Source of the DNA: Mesorhizobium sp. B2-7-2
GTDB lineage: Bacteria; Pseudomonadota; Alphaproteobacteria; Rhizobiales; Rhizobiaceae
Assembly (NCBI RefSeq): GCF_006440775.1
Contig: NZ_VFTZ01000007.1
Location: 62,001 to 126,000, forward strand
Reading direction: 5' to 3'
Length of the DNA stretch: 64,000 bases
Positions within the stretch are counted from its first letter, which is position 1. Each line of letters opens with the position of its first letter. Of the stretch, positions 37,401 through 48,053 are shown in pieces. Below the pieces are notes generated by a model. The model was not told the DNA's origin, searched no databases, and saw nothing but the letters and a program-made list of their open reading frames with translations. The translations under genes were made by a program, and so were the position numbers.

Positions 37401-37931
37401 TCAGTAACTTTGGGTCGAGCGTCGCGCCTTTGCTAGCGCCGGCCGCTTCGGCTGCGCTGCAGGCTGCGCCGCCAACACGGGCTTCACCGGCCCCTTCTTG
37501 AACGGCGCCATGCCTTGTCTGGCCAGTTCGTCGGCGCGCTCGTTCTCCGGGTGGCCGGCATGGCCTTTCACCCAGTGCCAGGTGACCTTGTGGCGCCGAT
37601 TGGCCTCGTCGAGCGCCTGCCACAGCTCGCCATTCTTGACCGGCTTCCTGTCGCCGGTCTTCCAGCCGTTCTTCTTCCAGCCGTGGATCCACTTGGAGAT
37701 GCCGTCCATGACGTATTTGCTGTCGGTGTAGAGGTCGACCGCGCAAGGCTCCTTCAGCGCGTTTAGCGCGGTGATGGCGGCCAGCAACTCCATGCGGTTG
37801 TTGGTGGTCTCGGCCTCGCCGCCGGACAGCTCCTTGGTGACGCCGTTGTAGCGCAGCACTGCGCCCCAGCCGCCCGGCCCGGGATTGCCCGAGCAGGCGC
37901 CGTCGGTGAAGATCTCGATCTGCTTGTTCAT
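37401..37931 (-). CDS. rnhA: Ribonuclease HI
   Basis: A 176-residue RNase HI, which cuts the RNA strand of RNA-DNA hybrids. The four acidic residues are all there: D in [17 protein letters not shown] in RMELLAAI, D in YTDSKYV and D in NERADELA. The last 25 residues form an Ala/Pro/Lys-rich tail not needed for the fold. It overlaps the end of thrB by 4 nt. The ispH-thrB-rnhA order is common in Rhizobiales. Confidence 0.97.
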   Translation of the reverse strand: MNKQIEIFTDGACSGNPGPGGWGAVLRYNGVTKELSGGEAETTNNRMELLAAITALNALKEPCAVDLYTDSKYVMDGISKWIHGWKKNGWKTGDRKPVKNGELWQALDEANRRHKVTWHWVKGHAGHPENERADELARQGMAPFKKGPVKPVLAAQPAAQPKRPALAKARRSTQSY

Positions 37932-38890
37932 GTCAGCCCGTATTCGGATGGCGACTTGATGGCGCGGTGGAAGCGCATGCGGCGGATATATTCGGTCGGA
38001 TCGCGCTTCATCACCAGCCCGCCATCCGGAATGGTCAGCCAGTCATAGAGGCGGGTCAGCATGAAGCGCAGCGCCGAGCCGCGCGCCAGCATCGGCAGCG
38101 CCGCCTTCTCGTCATCCTGAAGCGGCCGCACCGACTGGTAGCCGGCCAGCAGCGCCGTCCCCTTGGTCAGGTTGAAGGAAAAATCCTTCTCGAAGCACCA
38201 GGCGTTGAGGCAGGTGGCGACATCATAGGCGTAGAGGTCGTCGCAGGCGAAATAGAAGTCGATCAGCCCCGACAGTTTCTCACCGAGGAAGAAGACGTTG
38301 TCCGGGAACAGATCGGCGTGGATGATACCCTTCGGCAGGCCGGTGGGCCAGTTGCGCTCGAAATCGGCGAAATCGGCGTCGACCTCAGCCGCCAAGCCGG
38401 GCTCGACCTCGTCGGCGCGCTCGTGCGAGGCCGCCCAGAGCTTGCGCCAGCCGTCGATCGCCAGCGCATTCGGCCTTCGCATCTGAAAATCCCGGCCGGC
38501 AAGATGCAGGCCGGCGAGCGCCTTGCCGACCTCGCCACAATGCGCGGCGGTCGGGCGCCTGAGCGACAGGCCTTCGAGGAAGGTGATGATGACGGCCGGC
38601 CGGCCGGCGAGCATGCCGATGACGGTGCCGTCATGCGCGGTGACCGGCAGCGGGCAGGAAATGCCCTTCCTGGCGAGATGGCCCATCAGGCCGAGAAAGA
38701 ACGGCAGGTCGGCCTTGTCGACCCGCTTCTCGTAGAGCGTCAGGATGTAGGAGCCGGTCGAGGCGTGGACCAGGAAATTGGAATTCTCGGTGCCCTCGGC
38801 GATGCCCTTGTAGGAGAGCAGCTCACCAACCGGATAGGCTTTGAGGAACGCGGTCAGCTCGCCTTCGTTGACGTCGGTGTAGACGGCCAT
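37928..38890 (-). CDS. thrB: Homoserine kinase, aminoglycoside-phosphotransferase type
   Basis: A 320-residue APH-fold kinase. It begins [16 protein letters not shown] and holds the [19 protein letters not shown] nucleotide segment, the catalytic [14 protein letters not shown] and the metal-binding LIDFYFAC. This is the ThrB type found in alphaproteobacteria and pseudomonads, unrelated to the GHMP-type enzyme of enterics. It phosphorylates homoserine for ThrC. It overlaps rnhA by 4 nt and starts 6 bp after ispH, so the three are one operon. Confidence 0.95.
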   Translation of the reverse strand: MAVYTDVNEGELTAFLKAYPVGELLSYKGIAEGTENSNFLVHASTGSYILTLYEKRVDKADLPFFLGLMGHLARKGISCPLPVTAHDGTVIGMLAGRPAVIITFLEGLSLRRPTAAHCGEVGKALAGLHLAGRDFQMRRPNALAIDGWRKLWAASHERADEVEPGLAAEVDADFADFERNWPTGLPKGIIHADLFPDNVFFLGEKLSGLIDFYFACDDLYAYDVATCLNAWCFEKDFSFNLTKGTALLAGYQSVRPLQDDEKAALPMLARGSALRFMLTRLYDWLTIPDGGLVMKRDPTEYIRRMRFHRAIKSPSEYGLT

Positions 38891-38896
38891 CCGGTT

Positions 38897-39901
38897 TCAC
38901 GCCGCTCCATTGACGAAGGCCATGTCGGCCGCCGTCAGTTCGACATCGCGCAACACCCGCATCACCGGAAAATCCTCCGTTTCCGTGGCCGTGACGGCCA
39001 GATCGATGGTGACATCGAAGCGTTGCCGGAACGCGTCGATGATCTCGTCGACGATGATTTCCGGCGCCGATGCGCCGGCCGACAGGCCGAGCGTCCTGAT
39101 CCCGGCAATCTCATCCCACGGAATTTCGGCGGCGCGCTGCACGAGAAGCGACATCGTGGCGCCGGCGCGCTCCGCCACTTCGACAAGACGACGCGAATTG
39201 GACGAATTGGGAGCGCCGACGATAAGGAAAAGATCGGCGCCGGCCGCCGTCTCCTTCACCGCTTCCTGGCGGTTGGTGGTGGCGTAGCAGATCGATTCGG
39301 CCGCGGCCGCATGCAGTTCGGGAAACCGCTCCTGCAGCGCCCGGATGATGCCGGCGGTGTCCTCGACCGACAAGGTCGTCTGGGTGACGAAGCCCAGTGC
39401 CGATGCGTCGAAGGGCACGAAGCGCGCTGCATCGGCCTCGGTCTCGATCAGCGTCACCGCGCCTTCCGGCAATTGGCCCATCGTGCCGATCACCTCCGGG
39501 TGGCCGGCGTGGCCGATCAGGAGCACATGGCGACCGAGCCGCTGGTGGCGCATCGCCTGCTTGTGCACCTTGGAGACGAGCGGGCACGTGGCGTCGAGGT
39601 AGAAGAGATTGCGCGCCTGGGCGTCCGCCGGCACCGATTTCGGCACGCCATGCGCGGAAAAGACCACGGGCGACTGGCGATGCTCCGGCGGAATCTCGGA
39701 CAGTTCCTCGATGAAGACGGCGCCGAGGCTCTGCAGCCCTTCGACGACGTAGCGGTTGTGCACGATCTCGTGGCGGACATAGACCGGCGCGCCGTATTTC
39801 TTCAGCGCCAGCACGACGATCTGGATGGCGCGGTCGACACCGGCGCAGAAGCCGCGTGGCTGGCAGAGCCTGATCGTCAGCGGTGGCTTTTTCTGGGTCA
39901 T
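38897..39901 (-). CDS. ispH: 4-hydroxy-3-methylbut-2-enyl diphosphate reductase
   Basis: A 334-residue IspH, the last enzyme of the MEP pathway that makes IPP and DMAPP. The three iron-sulfur Cys ligands are in [22 protein letters not shown] and [12 protein letters not shown]. The substrate-binding SNSRRLVE and the conserved Glu and His residues are visible. Dxs, the first enzyme of the same pathway, lies at 56.6-58.5 kb. A hairpin repeat sits between ispH and surf1, which may separate it from the cytochrome oxidase operon. Confidence 0.98.
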   Translation of the reverse strand: MTQKKPPLTIRLCQPRGFCAGVDRAIQIVVLALKKYGAPVYVRHEIVHNRYVVEGLQSLGAVFIEELSEIPPEHRQSPVVFSAHGVPKSVPADAQARNLFYLDATCPLVSKVHKQAMRHQRLGRHVLLIGHAGHPEVIGTMGQLPEGAVTLIETEADAARFVPFDASALGFVTQTTLSVEDTAGIIRALQERFPELHAAAAESICYATTNRQEAVKETAAGADLFLIVGAPNSSNSRRLVEVAERAGATMSLLVQRAAEIPWDEIAGIRTLGLSAGASAPEIIVDEIIDAFRQRFDVTIDLAVTATETEDFPVMRVLRDVELTAADMAFVNGAA

Positions 39902-39930
39902 GAATGCAAGGCCGATTCAGTCGGAACCAA

Positions 39931-39980
39931 GAACATGATGCCGAAAAGTGTGAAGCGGTTTTCGGACGACATCATGCTCT
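39931..39980. repeat. Palindromic intergenic repeat, family 3, copy 2
   Basis: A palindrome with arms ACATGATGCCGAAAA (from 39933) and TTTTCGGACGACATCATG (ending 39977). It is a well-preserved member of the rhizobial hairpin family and lies between surf1 and ispH. Confidence 0.75.
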
Positions 39981-40038
39981 ATCTGTTTGATTAGGCGAAA
40001 TGAGGTGCGCACCCCTGCCCTGTCAAGAGCGACGGCGC

Positions 40039-40794
40039 TCACTGCTCCTGCGCCGGGCGGCGCAACCTCAGGATCAGCACGGCTGCAAGGGCGGCGGCCA
40101 GCCCGTACCAGGTGACGGCATATTGCAGGTGGTTGTTCGGCAGATCGATGATGGTGACGCCGCCGACCGGCAGGCCGCCGGGATTCGGCGTCTTGTCGGC
40201 ATCGACGAAGAACGGCACCAGCACGAAACCGGCAGGCAGGCCAGCGGTCGCCGCCATGACGTCGCGGTCCTTCCAGTAGAAGATGTTCTTGGCGACGTCA
40301 TTGTCGGGAAGCATCATCGACGGCTTCGCGGGCAGCGGATTGCGGGCGAGCCCGGTCACCGTCACCTTGCCGGCGACCTCGCCCTGCCGGCGCTTGGAAG
40401 GATCCTTGAGGTCGTAGGGAACGAAGCCGCGGTTGACGAGCACGAAGCGGCCGTCCTCGAGCTGCAGGGGCGTGTAGACGTTGAAGCCGCTGTCGCCTTG
40501 CCAGGTGGAAAAGAAGTGCCGCTCGCCCTGGTGCAGGAAAGTGCCTGTCACCGTCACGGGCGTGTAGTCGACATCGTGGGAAGCGGCGAATTCCTTCTCG
40601 ACGTCCGCCAGAGCCAGCGGTGCGGAATGGGTGCGCTTGTCAATGGTTGCGAGCAGGCCTTCCTTCCAGTGCAGGCGCTGGACCTGCCAGGTGCCGAGCC
40701 CGATCAGGACAGCGAACAGGACAAGGCCGAGGCCAAGCAGCAACGCCGTGCGCGGCCGCGAAGGGCCGGCAACCAAACCGGTCGTCCCGCTCAT
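40039..40794 (-). CDS. SURF1 family cytochrome oxidase assembly protein
   Basis: A 251-residue protein with one membrane span near each end (about 18-38 and 224-242) and a periplasmic domain between. Family signs are LGTWQVQRLHWKE after span 1, the VLVNRGFVP segment and HLQYAVTWYGLA before span 2. SURF1 helps to insert heme a into subunit I. The ATG at 40794 overlaps the DUF983 stop as ATGA; the long reading to 41049 runs antisense-like through DUF983 and is rejected. It ends the cytochrome oxidase operon. Confidence 0.93.
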   Translation of the reverse strand: MSGTTGLVAGPSRPRTALLLGLGLVLFAVLIGLGTWQVQRLHWKEGLLATIDKRTHSAPLALADVEKEFAASHDVDYTPVTVTGTFLHQGERHFFSTWQGDSGFNVYTPLQLEDGRFVLVNRGFVPYDLKDPSKRRQGEVAGKVTVTGLARNPLPAKPSMMLPDNDVAKNIFYWKDRDVMAATAGLPAGFVLVPFFVDADKTPNPGGLPVGGVTIIDLPNNHLQYAVTWYGLAAALAAVLILRLRRPAQEQ

Positions 40795-41177
40795 TCGTTG
40801 GAATCCAGCCTGCCCTCGGAGGCCTTCTTCGAATACTGCAAGGTGATCAGCACACCCTTGATCAGGCGCAGCGCCGTCAGGCACAGCACCAAGGCGAGCG
40901 GTATCCACAACATGAAGTGCAGCCAGAGCGGCGGACTGAACGTCACCTCCATCCACAATGCGAGGCCGACGACGACGAAGCCGATGATCAGGATGACAAA
41001 CACTGCCGGCCCATCGCCCGCATCGGCGAAGGAATAGTCGAGCCCGCAATTATAGCAGCGCTTGCCGACGGTGAGGAACCCCGAGAACAGCTTGCCTTCG
41101 CCGCAGCGCGGACAGCGGCCATGCAGGCCGGCCGAGATCGGATCGATGGGGGGCCAGATCGCCTTGTCTTCGCTCAT
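40791..41177 (-). CDS. DUF983 zinc-ribbon membrane protein
   Basis: A 128-residue protein with a zinc ribbon C-P-R-C (about 21-24) and C-Y-N-C (about 38-41), then two hydrophobic spans (about 55-78 and 84-107). DUF983 genes are regularly found in alphaproteobacterial cytochrome oxidase operons between ctaE and surf1, as here, so a role in oxidase assembly is inferred. It overlaps surf1 by ATGA. Confidence 0.88.
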   Translation of the reverse strand: MSEDKAIWPPIDPISAGLHGRCPRCGEGKLFSGFLTVGKRCYNCGLDYSFADAGDGPAVFVILIIGFVVVGLALWMEVTFSPPLWLHFMLWIPLALVLCLTALRLIKGVLITLQYSKKASEGRLDSNE

Positions 41178-41261
41178 GTTCTCACCCTAGACCTTTTCGC
41201 CCCAAAGAATAAGGCGGCCACGTCGCCGCAGCCGCCCCTTGGGATTCCTAAACCCGTCGGT

Positions 41262-42143
41262 TTAATGGCCTTCGATCATGGCGCCGTTGGAGGCCCAGAC
41301 ATAGATCGCGCTGAACAAGAACAGCCAGACCACGTCGACGAAGTGCCAGTACCAGGCGGCCGCCTCGAAGCCGAAATGCTGCTTCGGCGTGAAGTCGCCG
41401 CGCATCGCACGCACGAGGCAGACCAGCAGGAAGATGGTGCCGATGATGACATGGAAGCCGTGGAAGCCGGTCGCCATGAAGAAGGTGGCGCCGTAGATCG
41501 AATCCCTGAAGCCGAACGGCGCGTGCATGTACTCGTAGGCCTGCACCATGGTGAACAGCATGCCGAGGCCGACGGTCAGCACCAGGCCGTTGATCAGGCC
41601 CTTGCGGTCGCCATGCAGAAGCGCGTGGTGCGCCCAAGTCACCGTCGTGCCCGACAGAAGCAGGATGATGGTGTTGTAGAGCGGCAGGTGGAAGGGATCG
41701 AGGACTTCAAGCCCCTTCGGCGGCCACACGCCGCCGGTGAAGGCGGTGCGGGCATACTGGTTCGCCTCGCCGGGGAAGAGACTTGCGTCGAAGAAGGCCC
41801 AGAACCAGGCGACGAAGAACATCACCTCCGAGGCGATGAACATGATCATGCCGTAGCGCAGATGCAGCGACACGACGCGCGTGTGGTGACCCTCATGCGC
41901 TTCCTTGATGGTGTCGGACCACCAGGCGAACATCGTGTAGAGCACGATGATCATGCCGATGAAGAACAGCCACGGATTGGCGATGTTGTGGCCGAAGACC
42001 GGGAAGTTGCCGGCCTTCAGATACTGCATCAGGCAGACGCCGCCGATTGCGGTGACCAGCGCGCCGATTGAACCCAGGAAAGGCCACGGGCTGGGGTTGA
42101 CGAGATGGTAGTCGTGTTGTGGTTTTGCGTGCGCGTCTGCCAT
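41262..42143 (-). CDS. ctaE: Cytochrome c oxidase subunit III
   Basis: A 293-residue seven-span membrane protein. It has [13 protein letters not shown] at the start, the conserved Glu in [17 protein letters not shown] (about 110-126), [12 protein letters not shown], and [14 protein letters not shown]. Subunit III keeps the proton uptake of the aa3 oxidase stable. It follows ctaG by 1 bp and matches coxC of the Bradyrhizobium coxBAEFGC operon. Confidence 0.97.
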   Translation of the reverse strand: MADAHAKPQHDYHLVNPSPWPFLGSIGALVTAIGGVCLMQYLKAGNFPVFGHNIANPWLFFIGMIIVLYTMFAWWSDTIKEAHEGHHTRVVSLHLRYGMIMFIASEVMFFVAWFWAFFDASLFPGEANQYARTAFTGGVWPPKGLEVLDPFHLPLYNTIILLLSGTTVTWAHHALLHGDRKGLINGLVLTVGLGMLFTMVQAYEYMHAPFGFRDSIYGATFFMATGFHGFHVIIGTIFLLVCLVRAMRGDFTPKQHFGFEAAAWYWHFVDVVWLFLFSAIYVWASNGAMIEGH

Positions 42144-42144
42144 A

Positions 42145-42774
42145 TCAACCCCCGAGGCTTGCGTCGGAATCTGGAACTTTGTTGCTGCTGCCAGCGGCCG
42201 GCGCCGACGAGGCGACCGGCTTTTTGTTTTCGACCGGGAACATCGTGTAGGACAGGGTGATGGTCTTCAAGTCCTTGAGTTCCGGCACGTTGACGATGTC
42301 TGGATCGACATAGAACACGACCGGCATGTCCAGCGTCTCGCCGGGCTTCAGCGTCGTGTCGGTGAAGCAGAAGCACTCCACCTTGTTGAAATAGGCACCG
42401 GCCATTTCCGGCTGCACGTTGAACGAGGCGCGGCCGGTGATGGTGCGGTCGAACTTGTTGGTGGCGCTGTAATGCGCCTGCGCCGTCGCGCCGATCTTGA
42501 TCGTCACCGAGCGGGCGACAGGCTCGAACTGCCATGGAATGCCGTTGGTGTTGGCATCGAAGCGGATGGTGATATCGCGGTCGAGCACGCGGCCGGCATA
42601 TTGTTTTTCGGCGCGCTGCGTGGTCCCGCCATAGCCGGTGACCTGGCAGAACATCTTATAGAGCGGCACCGCCGCATAGGCCATGCCGACCATGCCGGTG
42701 AAGAAGGCGAGGCAGACGGCGGCGACGATGCCGTTGTTCACCTTGCGGGGCTTGCTGCTGGTCTCGCCGCCCAT
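42145..42774 (-). CDS. ctaG: Cytochrome c oxidase assembly protein CtaG (Cox11)
   Basis: A 209-residue protein with one membrane span (about 16-36) and a periplasmic copper-binding domain. The copper ligands are in the VECFCFTD motif; [15 protein letters not shown] after the span is typical. It delivers copper to the CuB site of subunit I. The start overlaps the coxF stop as ATGA, and ctaE begins 1 bp after its stop. Confidence 0.96.
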   Translation of the reverse strand: MGGETSSKPRKVNNGIVAAVCLAFFTGMVGMAYAAVPLYKMFCQVTGYGGTTQRAEKQYAGRVLDRDITIRFDANTNGIPWQFEPVARSVTIKIGATAQAHYSATNKFDRTITGRASFNVQPEMAGAYFNKVECFCFTDTTLKPGETLDMPVVFYVDPDIVNVPELKDLKTITLSYTMFPVENKKPVASSAPAAGSSNKVPDSDASLGG

Positions 42775-42965
42775 CAGCCGCCTCCCAACAGGCCGGAGCC
42801 GGTGATGCTGGCCCCGCTGTGACCGAAGCGCACGATGGTGGCGGCATAGAAGACGACGACCAGCGCTGCCAGCGCGAGACCGATGGCAATGGAGCGGTTG
42901 CGGCGGGCCTTCTGCTGGCGTTCGGTCAGCGTGACCAGTTCGAGGTTCTTGTCGGCCACGATCAT
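42774..42965 (-). CDS. coxF: CoxF-type small membrane protein of the cytochrome oxidase operon
   Basis: A 63-residue protein with a charged N-terminal third ([11 protein letters not shown]), one membrane span (about 29-50) and a short Gly/Ser tail. Its place between ctaB and ctaG equals that of coxF in coxBAEFGC. The ATG at 42965 overlaps the ctaB stop as ATGA. A GTG at 42959 is better spaced from a GGGGGAG site and may be the true start. The function is not established. It is missed easily because a longer shadow ORF shares its frame. Confidence 0.8.
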   Translation of the reverse strand: MIVADKNLELVTLTERQQKARRNRSIAIGLALAALVVVFYAATIVRFGHSGASITGSGLLGGG

Positions 42966-43906
42966 ACTCCCCCCATCATGAGCGCGCGCCCGACCACGCA
43001 GTCGACGAGATAGGCGGCAAAGATAGCGAAGAGATAGAGCAGCGAGTAGCCGAACAGCGCCTTGGCCGGCTTCATCGCGCGATCTTCGTCGGCCATGGCA
43101 AGCACTTTCCAGGCATACCAGACGAAGCCCGCGCCGAGGGCCGCCGAGACGACGCCATAGCCGGCCGTTGTGTAGCCGAGCGCCCAGGGCAGCACCCCGA
43201 CCGGCGCCAGGATCAGCGCATAGGCAAAGATCTGCCGGCGGGTCGAGGCCTGGCCGGCGACGTTCGGCATCATCGGGATGCCGGCGCGGGCATAATCGTC
43301 GGATTTGAAGAGAGCCAGCGCCCAGAAATGCGGCGGCGTCCACAGGAAGATGATCAGGAATAGGACCACGCTTTCGAGGCTGACCGAGCCGGTCACGGCA
43401 GCCCAGCCGATCACCGGCGGGATGGCGCCGGCGGCGCCGCCGATGACGATGTTCTGCGGCGTCCAGCGCTTCAGCCACATGGTGTAGACGACGGCGTAGA
43501 AGAAGATGGTGAAGGCCAGAAGCGACGCCGACAACCAGTTGATTAGCACTCCGAGCGTCATCACCGACAGTACCGACAGCACGAGGCCGAAGCTCAGCGC
43601 CTCGCCTGGCGTGACGCGGCCGGACGGCACCGGGCGGCCGGCGGTCCTGGTCATCACCGCGTCGATGTCGGCGTCGTACCACATGTTGAGCGCGCCGGAG
43701 GCACCGGCACCGATGGCGATCGCCAGGATGGCGATCACCGCCATGAGCGGATTGATGGCGGCGGGTGCCGCGATCATGCCGACAAAGGCCGTGAAGACGA
43801 CCAGCGACATGACGCGCGGCTTCAACAGGGCGAAGAAATCGCCTGCTGTCGCTTCCGACATGCGAAAGCCCGCTTCCTCCATCAATCTGTCCTCGGCAAG
43901 CGCCAT
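42962..43906 (-). CDS. ctaB: Protoheme IX farnesyltransferase (heme O synthase)
   Basis: A 314-residue UbiA-type membrane prenyltransferase with about nine hydrophobic segments. The first Asp-rich motif is in [19 protein letters not shown] (about 93-111), and [21 protein letters not shown] is the second signature. It farnesylates heme b to heme o, the precursor of heme a. It overlaps the coxF start by 4 nt and lies 76 bp after ctaD. No heme A synthase (ctaA) is in the window. Confidence 0.97.
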   Translation of the reverse strand: MALAEDRLMEEAGFRMSEATAGDFFALLKPRVMSLVVFTAFVGMIAAPAAINPLMAVIAILAIAIGAGASGALNMWYDADIDAVMTRTAGRPVPSGRVTPGEALSFGLVLSVLSVMTLGVLINWLSASLLAFTIFFYAVVYTMWLKRWTPQNIVIGGAAGAIPPVIGWAAVTGSVSLESVVLFLIIFLWTPPHFWALALFKSDDYARAGIPMMPNVAGQASTRRQIFAYALILAPVGVLPWALGYTTAGYGVVSAALGAGFVWYAWKVLAMADEDRAMKPAKALFGYSLLYLFAIFAAYLVDCVVGRALMMGGV

Positions 43907-43982
43907 GCGTACTTAAAGTCCATCATTCCGTTGGCAAAGACCGCCGGACGAGCCGGCGGCCGCGTATGCGTTGTGACGCTGC

Positions 43983-45647
<1,665 letters not shown>

Positions 45648-45670
45648 CTAAATCTTGCTAACCCGCGGCA

Positions 45671-46555
45671 TCAGTTGCCGGCGGCCGCTACCTTGTTGGT
45701 ACCATCGATCTCGGCCATCAGCGCCTTATTGGCGGCAGGCACGTCGGTCTTGGCCGTATCCAGCCAGGTCTTGAACTGCGCATCGGACACCACGCGCACG
45801 GCGATCGGCATGAAGGCATGGTCCTTGCCGCAGAGCTGCGAGCACTGGCCGTAGTAGAGGCCTTCCTTCTCCGCCTTGAACCAGGTCTCGTTGGTGCGGC
45901 CGGGGACGGCATCCATCTTGATGCCGAAGGACGGCACGGCGAAGGAGTGGATGACGTCGGTGGCGGTGATCAGCACGCGGGTCATAGTGTTGACCGGCAC
46001 GACCAGCTCGTTGTCGACCGCGAGCAGACGCGGATAGCGGGCGCGGTCTTCCTTGCCGGCCTTGGCGCGGTCGCCATCCTGCAGAACCGCCGAGTTGAAG
46101 GAGAAGGTCTTGTCGACCTGGTACTCGTAATCCCAGTTCCACTGGTTGCCGGTCGCCTTGACGGTGAGCTTGGCTTCTTCCGGCGGCGTGTACTGCGCGG
46201 TGAGCAGCTGGAAGGAGGGAATGGCAATGAGCAGGAGCACGATCACCGGCCCGACCGTCCAGATCACCTCGATCAGCGTGTTGTGGCTGGTCCTGGACGG
46301 CACGGGATTGGCGCTGGCGCGGAACCTGACGATGCAGACCAGCAGAAGCACCAGCACGAGGATGGTGATCGGGACGATGAACCACATGGTGTAGTTCCCG
46401 AACCGCTCGATCTGCCGCATCATGTCGGTCGCCGGCGCCTGGAAGGTCATCTCCCATTCCCGCGGCTGGTCGGCACGAGCCGCCACACTGGAGAAGAGCA
46501 CGGCCGAAGCGGCCGCACCTGCCAAGAATTCAGCGCTTGCCAGGAATTTCCTCAT
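45671..46555 (-). CDS. ctaC: Cytochrome c oxidase subunit II
   Basis: A 294-residue subunit II with a signal peptide, two membrane spans (about 52-76 and 95-117) and a periplasmic cupredoxin domain. The CuA ligands are in GQCSQLCGKDHAFMPI, with a Gln where many members have Glu; that position binds through its backbone. ATG 46555 is chosen with GAGAGGG/GGGAG upstream; ATG 46573 would add six residues. It is the first gene of the oxidase operon, so the operon promoter should lie in 46556-46860. Confidence 0.96.
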   Translation of the reverse strand: MRKFLASAEFLAGAAASAVLFSSVAARADQPREWEMTFQAPATDMMRQIERFGNYTMWFIVPITILVLVLLLVCIVRFRASANPVPSRTSHNTLIEVIWTVGPVIVLLLIAIPSFQLLTAQYTPPEEAKLTVKATGNQWNWDYEYQVDKTFSFNSAVLQDGDRAKAGKEDRARYPRLLAVDNELVVPVNTMTRVLITATDVIHSFAVPSFGIKMDAVPGRTNETWFKAEKEGLYYGQCSQLCGKDHAFMPIAVRVVSDAQFKTWLDTAKTDVPAANKALMAEIDGTNKVAAAGN

Positions 46556-46664
46556 CGCCCTCTCGTCTCCCATTTCCCGCGATCTGGTCGCACCAATAAC
46601 GGACGCTGCCAGGATCGGGAATCCCGGGTCTGTCCCGAGGGTGGTTCAAACCATACTCTATTTC

Positions 46665-46687
46665 CCTCCGCAAGAAAGGAGCGGAGG
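46665..46687. other. Hairpin in the divergent ctaC/ialB intergenic region
   Basis: The gap 46574-46884 holds no gene I can support. It must carry the divergent promoters of the oxidase operon and of ialB. A stem CCTCCGC (46665-46671) with GCGGAGG (46681-46687) and a 9-nt loop lies about 110 bp before ctaC. No clear sigma-70 promoter was seen. Confidence 0.3.
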
Positions 46688-46884
46688 AAACCGTGCGGCA
46701 TTTTTGCGCGCAGGCCGAAGGCCGCGTTCGGCGCCCGCCATGCTATATGCGCGACGGTCGCAATTCGGGCGAATTTGCTTTGGAAAAGCATGCGATTGCC
46801 GGTGTCGGGGCGGACCGGCGGAGGTCTCGTCCTTTACTTGGCCCCGGCGCGGCTTAAAGTGCCGTGATTCGCAATGGAGCCGTC

Positions 46885-47424
46885 ATGACTTCCTGGCTTT
46901 CGAGAACCCTGGCGAAGGTCGTCCTTGCCGTCGCCTTGCTCGGTGTCGGCGTAGCCGTCGGCGCCCCCGCCTCGCCTAACGACGCCAAGCCGCCGAGCGG
47001 CACGGTGAAGTCGACGCATGGCGCGTGGTCGATCATCTGCGATACGCCTGCAGGTGCTACGTCAGAGCAATGCGTGATGATGCAGAACGTCGTCGCCGAG
47101 GACCGCCCTGAAATGGGGCTTTCGGTCGTGGTGCTGCGCACAGCCGACAACAAGGCCGAGATCCTGCGCGTGCTGGCGCCGCTCGGCGTGCTCCTGCCCA
47201 ACGGCCTTGGCCTCAATGTCGACGGCAAGGATATCGGCCGCGCCTATTTCGTGCGCTGCTTCCAGGACGGCTGCTACGCCGAGGTGATCCTTGAAAAGCC
47301 GTTGCTTGACACGCTGAAGAGCGGCACGTCGGCCACCTTCATCGTCTTCCAGACGCCCGAAGAAGGCATCGGCATTCCCGTCGATCTTAAGGGCTTTGCG
47401 GACGGCTTCGCCGCCCTACCTTGA
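46885..47424 (+). CDS. Invasion-associated locus B (IalB) family protein
   Basis: A 179-residue secreted protein. A signal peptide (about 1-27) is followed by the IalB pattern: HGAWSIICD with a conserved Trp, a first Cys pair (C-D-T and EQCVMMQ), the FVRCFQDGCYAEV block with a second pair, and a final GFADGFAAL segment. Bartonella IalB is linked to erythrocyte invasion, but the family is widespread in free-living rhizobia where its role is unknown. ATG 46885 has GGAG 6 nt upstream. Confidence 0.88.
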   Translation: MTSWLSRTLAKVVLAVALLGVGVAVGAPASPNDAKPPSGTVKSTHGAWSIICDTPAGATSEQCVMMQNVVAEDRPEMGLSVVVLRTADNKAEILRVLAPLGVLLPNGLGLNVDGKDIGRAYFVRCFQDGCYAEVILEKPLLDTLKSGTSATFIVFQTPEEGIGIPVDLKGFADGFAALP

Positions 47425-47501
47425 TCTTCTTGCCCATGCACCGCGACCATTTCCGACGCTGAGGTCGGATGGCGAATGCGGATTTAGCGGCAGGAGGCTC
47501 C

Positions 47502-47969
47502 ATGCGCACGTCGTTGTCCGCTTTCATCGCTGGGCTGGCGCTGGCCGGTGCGGTTTCGGTCGCCCGGGCCGAGGATGCCGAAATCCTCCAGAGGCCCGAC
47601 CCCGCGGCGATCCTCGATATCGCCAAGGGCTTCGGTTCCGCCAGGATGGGCAAGGACGACAATGGCGACCCGATGATTTCGGGGCGGATCGACGGCGTTA
47701 AATACCTGATCTATTTCTACGGCTGCGAAGACCACGAGAACTGCAAGTCGCTGCAATTCGCGACCGGCTACGCCGACCCGCTTACCGCTGACCAAGCCAA
47801 CGTCTGGAACGCAAAATACCGCTGGGTGAAGGCCTATTCGGGCGACGGCTCGAATTTCAGGATGGATGTCAGCTTTGCCGGCGGCATTACCAGGGCCAAT
47901 CTCGAGGAGCAGTTTTCCAATTGGAACGCGATGGCCGGCAACATCAAGGACTTCGTCAACGGCAAGTGA
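47502..47969 (+). CDS. YbjN-domain secreted protein
   Basis: A 155-residue protein with a signal peptide ending at ARA (about 24) and a YbjN/type III chaperone-like core: RPDPAAILDIAKGFGSARMGKDD, DGVKYLIYFYGCEDHENCKSLQF and NAMAGNIKDF. ATG 47502 has GGAGG just upstream; the earlier frame start at 47469 has no signal peptide. Enteric YbjN affects motility and envelope traits; here the exported form has no assigned role. It lies on the same strand as ialB and tldD. Confidence 0.8.
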   Translation: MRTSLSAFIAGLALAGAVSVARAEDAEILQRPDPAAILDIAKGFGSARMGKDDNGDPMISGRIDGVKYLIYFYGCEDHENCKSLQFATGYADPLTADQANVWNAKYRWVKAYSGDGSNFRMDVSFAGGITRANLEEQFSNWNAMAGNIKDFVNGK

Positions 47970-48053
47970 CGGCGGCGCAATCGTCGGCTTGACCCAGTTG
48001 GCGATTGTGCGACAGCAGCTTCGCGCCTACATGCCGAGGAACGATTTGTTTCC

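Noticed and set aside
40620..42071. 483-codon ORF antisense to surf1, DUF983 and ctaE
   Set aside because: It spans three coupled oxidase-operon genes and is His/Asp-rich shadow sequence.
42774..43682. 302-codon ORF antisense-frame extension over ctaB
   Set aside because: Only its last 63 codons are real (coxF); the rest overlaps ctaB in another frame and is Arg-rich noise.
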